64,000 nucleotides of DNA from an uncultured Pelagibacteraceae bacterium. GTDB taxonomy: Bacteria; Pseudomonadota; Alphaproteobacteria; Pelagibacterales; Pelagibacteraceae. Below the pieces are notes generated by a model that saw only the letters and a list, made by a program, of their open reading frames with translations, made no database searches and was not told the DNA's origin. This document shows positions 57,365-64,000 of this stretch, piece by piece. Both the position numbers and the translations under genes were made by a program. The number at the start of each line of letters is the position of its first letter. Position 1 is the stretch's first letter. The stretch is from assembly GCA_902611815.1 (NCBI GenBank), contig CACMAZ010000005.1, forward strand, positions 1 to 64,000. Direction: 5' to 3'.

Positions 57365-57378
57365 TGATATTCATATCA
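57365..57378. repeat. Short perfect palindrome next to the gatC start
   Basis: TGATATTCATATCA, a six-base inverted repeat with a two-base centre, ends one base before the gatC ATG in the 45-base divergent ruvX/gatC spacer. It could be an operator, but such palindromes are frequent by chance in AT-rich DNA. Confidence 0.35.
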
Positions 57379-57379
57379 T

Positions 57380-57667
57380 ATGACAATTGATCTTAAAACA
57401 GTAAAGCACATATCTAAATTATCTAGGATTTCAATCGATGATAATAAAGCTAAAAAATTAGGCAAAGATTTAAATTCAATTTTTTCTTTTATTGAAAAAT
57501 TAAATGAATTAGATACAAAAAATACTGAACCATTAACCTCAATTGCTGAAACTACATTAAAACTACGTAAAGACGAGATAAAATCTGAAAATATTCGTGA
57601 GGATATTTTAAAAAATTCACCAGACAAAAATAAAGATTTTTTTGTTGTGCCTAAGGTAATTGAATGA
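57380..57667 (+). CDS. gatC: Glutamyl/aspartyl-tRNA amidotransferase subunit C
   Basis: A 95-residue small subunit. VKHISKLSRISIDDNK and LNSIFSFIEKLNELDT are family features. It stabilises GatAB, which amidates Glu-tRNA(Gln) and/or Asp-tRNA(Asn). Overlaps gatA by four bases. Confidence 0.96.
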   Translation: MTIDLKTVKHISKLSRISIDDNKAKKLGKDLNSIFSFIEKLNELDTKNTEPLTSIAETTLKLRKDEIKSENIREDILKNSPDKNKDFFVVPKVIE

Positions 57668-59124
57668 TGAGCAATATAACAGATTTAAAATTAGTTGAAC
57701 TTGTAGACAAAATTAAAAAAAAAGAATTATCGTCATCCGAGGTAACTATTGCTTTTATTGAAAGATCAAAAAAATCAAAAAAACTTAATGCTTATATTTC
57801 TGAAAATTATGAAAATGCAATTAAAAAAGCAAAAATATTTGATCAAAAACCAGACTTTAAAAAAAAATTACCTGGTATACCTATTGCTGTAAAAGACTTG
57901 TTTTGTACAAAAAATATTAGAACTACAGCCGGAAGTAAAATTCTTGAAAATTTCGTTCCAACTTATGAATCAACAGTAACTCAAAATATTTTAGATGAAG
58001 GAGGTATTGTAATTGGAAAGTTAAACTGTGATGAATTTGCAATGGGTTCTTCTAATGAAACAAGTTATTTTGGGAATGTTCAAAATCCAGTATCTGAGAA
58101 TTTAGTACCTGGTGGATCTTCTGGTGGATCATCATCAGCAATTGCTGCAAAATTAACTCCAGCAACAATAGGTACAGATACAGGTGGATCTATTAGACAA
58201 CCAGCGTCCTTTACCGGTACAGTTGGTTTAAAGCCAACATACGGTAGTTGCTCAAGGTATGGAATAGTAGCATTTGCATCATCTTTGGATCAAGCAGGAC
58301 CCATGACTCATGATGTCAAAGATTGTTCTTTGATGTTAGAAATTATGAGTACTTACGATACAAAAGATTCAACTTCTGTTGATTTCAAAAGAGAAAATTA
58401 TTTAACTAATTTAAATGAGAATATTAAAGGAAAAAAAATAGGCATACCAAAAGAATATAGAGTTGATGGAATGCCAAAAGAAATTGATGAACTATGGGAA
58501 AAAGGAATAAAAATTATTAAAGAAAATGGAGGTCAAATTATTGAGATAAGTTTACCTAATACCAATTATGCTTTACCAACATATTACATAGTAGCTCCTG
58601 CAGAAGCCTCATCAAATCTTGCTCGATACGATGGTGTAAAATATGGTTTTAGATCAAAAGGTGAAAATCTTATAGACATGTACGAAAAAACAAGATCAGA
58701 GGGTTTCGGTGATGAAGTAAAGCGAAGAATTATGATTGGAACATATGTTTTATCATCAGGTTATTACGATGCATATTATTTAAAAGCACAAAAAGTAAGA
58801 AGACTAATCAAAAATGATTTTGATGAGGCTTATAAAAAAGTAGACGCTATATTAACTCCATCTACGCCAAGCTCTGCTTTTAAGATTGGAGAGAAATTAA
58901 ACGATCCAGTATCAATGTATTTGAATGACATTTTCACAGTTCCAATTAATCTTGCAGGGTTACCAGCTATATCAATTCCAGCGGGTCATGATAAAAAAGG
59001 CTACCCACTAGGTTTGCAAGTTATTGGAAAGGCATTTGATGAACAAAGTATTTTAAATATCGCATTTGCTTTAGAAAAAAATATAAGCTTTAAAAATAAT
59101 ATAACTGATTGGTGGATTAAGTGA
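57664..59124 (+). CDS. gatA: Glutamyl/aspartyl-tRNA amidotransferase subunit A
   Basis: 486 residues, amidase signature family. The Ser-cisSer-Lys triad is visible: Lys in [11 protein letters not shown], the cis-Ser in [13 protein letters not shown], and the nucleophile Ser in [13 protein letters not shown]. It produces ammonia from glutamine for GatB. Two ATG codons (57664 and 57667) are possible starts. Coupled by 4-base overlaps to gatC and gatB. Confidence 0.97.
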   Translation: MMSNITDLKLVELVDKIKKKELSSSEVTIAFIERSKKSKKLNAYISENYENAIKKAKIFDQKPDFKKKLPGIPIAVKDLFCTKNIRTTAGSKILENFVPTYESTVTQNILDEGGIVIGKLNCDEFAMGSSNETSYFGNVQNPVSENLVPGGSSGGSSSAIAAKLTPATIGTDTGGSIRQPASFTGTVGLKPTYGSCSRYGIVAFASSLDQAGPMTHDVKDCSLMLEIMSTYDTKDSTSVDFKRENYLTNLNENIKGKKIGIPKEYRVDGMPKEIDELWEKGIKIIKENGGQIIEISLPNTNYALPTYYIVAPAEASSNLARYDGVKYGFRSKGENLIDMYEKTRSEGFGDEVKRRIMIGTYVLSSGYYDAYYLKAQKVRRLIKNDFDEAYKKVDAILTPSTPSSAFKIGEKLNDPVSMYLNDIFTVPINLAGLPAISIPAGHDKKGYPLGLQVIGKAFDEQSILNIAFALEKNISFKNNITDWWIK

Positions 59125-60587
59125 GTAAAAATAATGGTGAATATCTAATAATAAGAAATGATAACAAATATGAAGTTATTATTGGTCTTGAAGTTCATGC
59201 ACAAGTCTTATCTGAGTCTAAATTATTTTCAACTTCATCAACAAAATTTGGATCAGAACCTAATACTCAAGTTAGCTTGGTCGATGCAGCATTTCCAGGA
59301 ATGTTACCAGTAATTAATGAACATTGTATTAAACAAGCTGTTAAGACAGGTATTGGATTAAAAGCTAAGATTAACAAAAGATCAATATTTGATCGAAAAA
59401 ATTATTTTTATGCTGATTTGCCTCAAGGTTATCAAATTTCTCAATATAAAGATCCAATTGTGGGCGAGGGATCTGTTACATTAGATATGCCTAATGGGGA
59501 AAAAAATATTGGTATTGAAAGACTTCATTTGGAGCAAGATGCAGGAAAAAGTATCCATGATATAGATCCTCAAAACACATTAGTTGACTTAAATAGATCA
59601 GGCGTAGCTCTAATGGAAATAGTTAGCAAACCTGATTTAAGATCTTTAGATGAAGTAAATGCATATATTAAAAAAATAAGATCGATAATGAGATATTTGG
59701 GAACTTGTGACGGTAACATGCAAGAAGGCTCATTAAGAGCAGATGTAAACGTTTCTGTTCGAAAAAAAGGAGATAAAAAACTAGGCACTAGATGTGAAAT
59801 TAAAAATGTTAATTCTATAAAATTTATGCAAATGGCAATAGATTTCGAAGCTAATCGTCAAGTAGATATAATTGAAGAGGGTGGCTCTATTGATCAAGAA
59901 ACAAGATTATTTGATACCAAAAAAAATGAAACAAGATCTATGAGATCTAAAGAAGACGCACATGATTATAGATATTTTCCTGATCCTGACCTTTTACCGC
60001 TTGAATTAAATGATAATTATATAGATCAAATAAAAAAAAATATTCCTGAGCTTCCTGATGAAAAAAAGAAAAGATTTATTGAAAAATTTAAACTATCACC
60101 TTATGAAGCAAATATACTAGTTTCAGACATTGAAATTTCAAAATATTTTGAGGAAGTTTCAAAAAACTCTGATGTAAAATTAGCTACAAACTGGATAACA
60201 GGAGAGTTATTTGCATTATTAAACGAAAAAAATATTGAAATAACAGAAAGTCCAATTTCCTCAAAAAATTTATCAAAATTAATTAATTTAATCAAAGATG
60301 GAACCATTTCAGGCAAGATTGCTAAATCTGTGTTTGAAATAATGAGAGATGGGGATAAAGATCCAATAACTATTGTAGAAGAAAAAGGTTTAAAACAACA
60401 AAGTGATCCTAAGGAATTAGAAAATTTAATTAATAAAGTAATTATTGAAAACCCAAAAAATGTTGAAGCTTATAAATCAGGAAAAGATAAATTATTTGGT
60501 TTTTTTGTTGGTCAAGTAATGAAAAATTCAAATGGTAAAGCAAATCCTAAACTTGTTAATGAAATTTTGAAAAAAAAATTGAATTAA
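59121..60587 (+). CDS. gatB: Glutamyl/aspartyl-tRNA amidotransferase subunit B
   Basis: 488 residues, starting with [21 protein letters not shown] opens the catalytic domain, which contains [15 protein letters not shown] and [12 protein letters not shown]. The C-terminal YqeY-like domain ends [17 protein letters not shown]. It activates and amidates misacylated tRNA. The three gat genes form one operon. Confidence 0.97.
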   Translation: MSKNNGEYLIIRNDNKYEVIIGLEVHAQVLSESKLFSTSSTKFGSEPNTQVSLVDAAFPGMLPVINEHCIKQAVKTGIGLKAKINKRSIFDRKNYFYADLPQGYQISQYKDPIVGEGSVTLDMPNGEKNIGIERLHLEQDAGKSIHDIDPQNTLVDLNRSGVALMEIVSKPDLRSLDEVNAYIKKIRSIMRYLGTCDGNMQEGSLRADVNVSVRKKGDKKLGTRCEIKNVNSIKFMQMAIDFEANRQVDIIEEGGSIDQETRLFDTKKNETRSMRSKEDAHDYRYFPDPDLLPLELNDNYIDQIKKNIPELPDEKKKRFIEKFKLSPYEANILVSDIEISKYFEEVSKNSDVKLATNWITGELFALLNEKNIEITESPISSKNLSKLINLIKDGTISGKIAKSVFEIMRDGDKDPITIVEEKGLKQQSDPKELENLINKVIIENPKNVEAYKSGKDKLFGFFVGQVMKNSNGKANPKLVNEILKKKLN

Positions 60588-60588
60588 A

Positions 60589-61245
60589 ATGGGTTCAAAC
60601 ATTAAGATTACAAACGAACTCGAGGAATATATAATCAATCATTCTTATAAACTAAATCCAATTCAGAAAGAGATTATTAAATATAACAAAACTTTGGGTG
60701 AAATGAAAAAAATGCAAATTTCATTAAGTCAATGTCATCTATTACACCTAATAATAAAATTATATAATCCAAAAAAAATTTTAGAAATTGGAACATTTAC
60801 AGGTTTAAGTGCTTTAACAATGGGATTAGCTATGAATAATGATTCAAATTTAATAGCTATCGACAAAAACAAACAAACTTCTGAAATGGCTAAAAATTTT
60901 TTTGTTAAAGCTAATCTAGAAAACAAAATAAATCTTTTGGTAAAAAATGCCATTGATGGACTAGATGAGCTTATTAAAAGCAAAGAAGTTTTTGACTTAG
61001 TATTTATTGATGCTGACAAGGAAAATTATATAAATTATTTTGAAAAATCTTTAAAAATGTTAAATAAATCTGGGTTAATTATAACAGATAATGTTTTATG
61101 GTACGGTGACGTTATAGATAAAAATAAAAATGACAATTTTACAATTAAAATTCGAGAATTTAATTCGTATATCGATAAAGACAATAGAGTAGAAAATATC
61201 ATTTTACCAATTGGCGATGGTTTATCAATTTGTAGAAAATTATAA
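60589..61245 (+). CDS. Class I O-methyltransferase (caffeoyl-CoA OMT family)
   Basis: A 218-residue SAM-dependent enzyme. ILEIGTFTGLSALTMGLAM is the SAM loop, LVFIDADKENYINYFE holds the metal-binding Asp residues, and LIITDNVLWYGDV follows. The family methylates catechol-type hydroxyls or, in some bacteria, tRNA (TrmR-like); the target cannot be decided. It starts one base after gatB and overlaps the next gene by one base, which may point to an RNA target (inference). Confidence 0.85.
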   Translation: MGSNIKITNELEEYIINHSYKLNPIQKEIIKYNKTLGEMKKMQISLSQCHLLHLIIKLYNPKKILEIGTFTGLSALTMGLAMNNDSNLIAIDKNKQTSEMAKNFFVKANLENKINLLVKNAIDGLDELIKSKEVFDLVFIDADKENYINYFEKSLKMLNKSGLIITDNVLWYGDVIDKNKNDNFTIKIREFNSYIDKDNRVENIILPIGDGLSICRKL

Positions 61246-62144
61246 TGTATAATATTTTTGGTTTTTACAAATTTAAAAAGATTATAAATCTTAAAAAGAA
61301 AAAGGAATTACTTGATAATTACCTAAAACAAGAAAATTTTAGAGGGACTATAATATTATCCCCAGAAGGTGTAAATGGAACTATAAGCTTTAAAATTGAT
61401 AGGTATATTTCAATAAAAAAAAATATAAAAATAATTTTAAATTTAAAGAACTTTGATAGCGAAAATTTATCACATTATAAATATCAAGCTTTTCACAAAG
61501 GTAAAATTAAAATTAAAAAAGAACTTGTTCCTATTGGTATTAAATTAAAAAAAAGAATTATTAATAATCAAATTGATCCTGAAAATTGGAATAATTTTAT
61601 TAAAAAAAAAAATACTGTCATTATTGATACAAGAAAAAGTTTTGAATTTAAAGTTGGTACTTTTAAAGGATCAATAAATCCAAAACTGAATAATTTTAGA
61701 GACTTTCCAAAATATTTTAAATCATTAAAAAAAAATAATAACATAGGCATGTTTTGTACCGGTGGTATTAGATGTGAAAAGGCAAGTTTTTATTTGAGAA
61801 ATAAAGGTTTTAAGAATGTTTATCAATTAAATGGAGGTATCATTAATTATTTAAATAAAATTGATAAAAAAAAAAGTTTATGGAAAGGTGATTGTTTTGT
61901 CTTTGACAATAGAGTATCGGTAAAACATGGCCTAAAACCTGGCAATTTAAAAATTTGTGCTGGTTGTAGAGAACCTATTACGAAGTTAGAAAAAAAAAAC
62001 AAGCAATATGAGGAAGGAGTTAGCTGTTCTAATTGTTTTCATAAATTAACTAATAAACAAAAACAAAGATTTCGTATGAGACAAAAACAAATCAACCTAT
62101 CTAAAAAAAAAGGTCAAAAATATTTTTATCAAATTGAAAAATAA
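61245..62144 (+). CDS. trhO: tRNA uridine 5-hydroxylase TrhO, rhodanese family
   Basis: A 299-residue YceA-like protein. The N-terminal domain includes LSPEGVNGTISF, the rhodanese domain has the active Cys in MFCTGGIRCEKASFYL, and the C-terminal part contains the Cys pairs CAGC and CSNC. TrhO makes 5-hydroxyuridine at position 34 of some tRNAs using oxygen. It follows the gat operon and the methyltransferase, so the run may be RNA-related. Confidence 0.9.
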   Translation: MYNIFGFYKFKKIINLKKKKELLDNYLKQENFRGTIILSPEGVNGTISFKIDRYISIKKNIKIILNLKNFDSENLSHYKYQAFHKGKIKIKKELVPIGIKLKKRIINNQIDPENWNNFIKKKNTVIIDTRKSFEFKVGTFKGSINPKLNNFRDFPKYFKSLKKNNNIGMFCTGGIRCEKASFYLRNKGFKNVYQLNGGIINYLNKIDKKKSLWKGDCFVFDNRVSVKHGLKPGNLKICAGCREPITKLEKKNKQYEEGVSCSNCFHKLTNKQKQRFRMRQKQINLSKKKGQKYFYQIEK

Positions 62145-62149
62145 ATAAT

Positions 62150-63505
62150 ATGTACAAAAAAATTAATTTGTTAAGAGATCCAATTTGGTCATTATTAAGA
62201 AAAGTAACAATTCCTGCTAGTATAGGATCATTATTCCAAACTTTTTATAATTTAGTTGATACTTATTTCGCTGGTAAAATATCACCTGAAGCTCTTAGTG
62301 CTTTGGCTAAATCTTTTCCAATATATTTTATAATAATTGCAATTGGTGTTGGAGTAGGTGCTGCTACAAATACCTTAATCGGAAATTCAATTGGTGAAAA
62401 GAATGAAAAAAGAGCATCAATGTTTGTCGGCCAATCTTTTCTATATGCTGTTTTCGTTTCACTTTTAGTCACCTATGTTGGTTTAAATATTTCAGATTTT
62501 TTATTGGGACTAATGGGATCTAGTTTAGAAAATATTTTATTAACAAGAGAGTATCTTGATATAATATTTTACTGCACTGTTTTAGTTTTAATACAAACAT
62601 CTTTAAATGGCACCCTAAATGCTCAAGGAGATACAAAGAGTTACAGAAATGTTTTAGTTTTTACCTTTTTTTTAAACATAATCTTAAATCCTATATTCAT
62701 ATTTGGATATGGTTTTATACCTGCCTTCGGTATTTCTGGAATTGCTATAGCAACCGTTATATGTCAATTTTTAGGTGCAACTTATTTAATTTACAAAGTT
62801 TATTGTTGTAAATTAAAAAAGTATCTATTTTTTGAATGCTTTAAACCAAAAATTTTTTACTTTAAAAACCTAATATTTCAATCTGTTCCAGTTATGTTTA
62901 GTATGCTTTTAATTGGTGTCGGTTTATTTAATGTTTTATATTTTGTAGGAAAATTTGGTGATTTGGCTGCAGCTGGTTATGGCACTGCTTTAAGAATTGA
63001 ACAAGTCTTTTTGTTACCAGTTATTGGATTAAATACAGCAGTACTATCTATCTCAAGTCAAAATTTTGGAGCTAAAAATTATGAGCGGATTAGAGAATTA
63101 TATTTAAAAGCTCTCAAATTTGGTTGTTCTTTTATGACATTAGCAGGTATCATAATTTATTTTAATGCACCATTCCTCATAAGTTTATTCACAGAAGATT
63201 TGAATACAATTAGTTATGGTACAATTTATTTAAAAATTGCAGCTTTAATAGGTCCGATTTATCCCACTTTCTTCATAACAACAGCCTTATTTCAATCAGT
63301 AAAAAGGCCAATATATAGTTTGTACCTTGGTATCTTAAGATTAACGGCTCTACCATTTTTATGTTTATGGTATGTAATAAATATTAAAGATGGATCATAT
63401 GAAGATATTTTCTATACTTTATTATTTACTAATTGGTTTATGGGATTTTGCATATTAATCTTTATTGGATCTTTTTTTAATTCAGTGTTTAAAAAAACTA
63501 GTTAG
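62150..63505 (+). CDS. MATE family efflux transporter
   Basis: A 451-residue membrane protein with twelve expected helices in two similar halves. TIPASIGSLFQTFYNLVDTYFAG and GDTKSYRNVLVFTFFLNIILNP are typical of the NorM/DinF-like MATE family. It would export cationic or small organic compounds in exchange for Na+ or H+. The substrate is unknown. The end overlaps the convergent ABC permease by 8 bases. Confidence 0.92.
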   Translation: MYKKINLLRDPIWSLLRKVTIPASIGSLFQTFYNLVDTYFAGKISPEALSALAKSFPIYFIIIAIGVGVGAATNTLIGNSIGEKNEKRASMFVGQSFLYAVFVSLLVTYVGLNISDFLLGLMGSSLENILLTREYLDIIFYCTVLVLIQTSLNGTLNAQGDTKSYRNVLVFTFFLNIILNPIFIFGYGFIPAFGISGIAIATVICQFLGATYLIYKVYCCKLKKYLFFECFKPKIFYFKNLIFQSVPVMFSMLLIGVGLFNVLYFVGKFGDLAAAGYGTALRIEQVFLLPVIGLNTAVLSISSQNFGAKNYERIRELYLKALKFGCSFMTLAGIIIYFNAPFLISLFTEDLNTISYGTIYLKIAALIGPIYPTFFITTALFQSVKRPIYSLYLGILRLTALPFLCLWYVINIKDGSYEDIFYTLLFTNWFMGFCILIFIGSFFNSVFKKTS

Positions 63506-64000
63506 ACTTTGCTAACTTTTTTTCAAATTTTCTTACAAAATAGGAAACTACTAAAATTAAAATTAGATATTCAAATATTAAAAAAGTATAAATTTCCAAT
63601 GGTCTATAGGTTGTAACAACAAGCTCATTTGCTTTTCTTGTTAAATCACCAATTCCTATAATTGAAACAAGAGAAGACATTTTTAAAACATATACAAATT
63701 GATTACCAATAGCAGGAAGTATATTTTTAATAGCTTGTGGTAATATTATGAGTCTTAATTTTTTAAAAAAAGAAAACCCAAGAGAGCTACCGGCTTCCCA
63801 TTGAGATTTTTTAATTGAATTTATTCCAGCTCTAAATATTTCAGCTTGAAAAGCACTTTCACTTATTGATAAAGCTATAATACCAGACACAAATGGACTA
63901 AAACTTATACCTGTCATTATTGGTAAACCATAATAAATCCACAAGATTAAAACTAATAAAGGTATCGCTCTAACGATTTCTACATATCCAATATTTATAT
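63498..64000 (-). CDS. Amino acid ABC transporter permease, C-terminal part (cut by window edge)
   Basis: The track lists this from an internal TTG (63944), but the reading frame continues to the window edge with YVEIVRAIPLLVLILW, the conserved segment that precedes YYGLP in polar amino acid permeases (His/Glu/Gln type). The EAA coupling loop is EAGSSLGFSFFKKLRLIILPQA. The start lies beyond 64000. The protein would form the channel of a nutrient uptake system with a periplasmic binding protein and an ATPase, probably encoded further on. Confidence 0.93.
   Translation of the reverse strand, partial: INIGYVEIVRAIPLLVLILWIYYGLPIMTGISFSPFVSGIIALSISESAFQAEIFRAGINSIKKSQWEAGSSLGFSFFKKLRLIILPQAIKNILPAIGNQFVYVLKMSSLVSIIGIGDLTRKANELVVTTYRPLEIYTFLIFEYLILILVVSYFVRKFEKKLAKSN

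Overview
This window looks like a piece of the chromosome of a streamlined marine alphaproteobacterium of the SAR11 / Pelagibacter type. The reasons are the very low GC content (by eye about 30 percent or less, with many A/T runs), Lys/Asn/Ile-rich proteins, almost no intergenic space, ATGA/TAATG start-stop overlaps at many junctions, the alphaproteobacterial order tRNA-Tyr - tRNA-Gly - tuf - tRNA-Trp - secE - nusG, and an alphaproteobacterial-type pyrB-pyrC pair. No stretch longer than about 170 bases lacks a gene. No rRNA, CRISPR array, insertion sequence, prophage or integrase was seen.

Layout. 1-1878 (minus): purB (cut by the window edge), map and sfsA. 1901-4050 (plus): a CinA-N/MoaB-like protein, a gamma-glutamylcyclotransferase-like protein and the AzlC/AzlD amino acid exporter pair. 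4047-9263 (minus): a tightly coupled operon of a circularly permuted ATP-grasp ligase, a glucosyl-3-phosphoglycerate phosphatase-like HAD enzyme, a GpgS-like glucosyltransferase and a GH13_18 phosphorylase. Together these look like a glucosylglycerate (nitrogen-free osmolyte) synthesis and recovery module. 9264-9381: a spacer with direct and inverted AT-rich repeats, followed by a divergent Anbu (proteasome-like) peptidase gene. 10174-11100: tRNA-Leu, nadK and an antisense tRNA-Thr. 11265-15332: a small, very AT-rich glycan or cell-surface island (two methyltransferases, a GT2 glycosyltransferase, a GT-C-like membrane protein and a hypothetical anchored protein), followed by rlmB.

16119-45042 is the large transcription/translation supercluster: tRNA-Tyr, tRNA-Gly, tuf, tRNA-Trp, secE, nusG, rplKAJL, rpoB, a c-type cytochrome gene, rpoC, rpsLG, fusA, then the S10, spc and alpha operons through rplQ. 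It is unusual for the cytochrome between rpoB and rpoC and for lacking rpmD, rpmJ, infA and a second tuf. I see three promoter-like sites in it, ahead of tRNA-Tyr, rpsL and rpsM.

45057-64000 is housekeeping: an RluA-family pseudouridine synthase, lipB, mgtE, panC, galU-ugd (UDP-glucose to UDP-glucuronate), a RidA-family protein, topA, plsY, a pyrB-pyrC pair whose PyrC lacks the metal-binding HxH motif, ruvX, the gatCAB amidotransferase, an O-methyltransferase, trhO, a MATE exporter and the end of an amino acid ABC permease. Each of the six convergent gene pairs abuts or overlaps, leaving no intergenic room for a conventional terminator.

The most interesting candidates for a less-described system are the ATP-grasp / glucosylglycerate / Anbu neighbourhood at 4-10 kb and the cytochrome inside the rpoBC operon.
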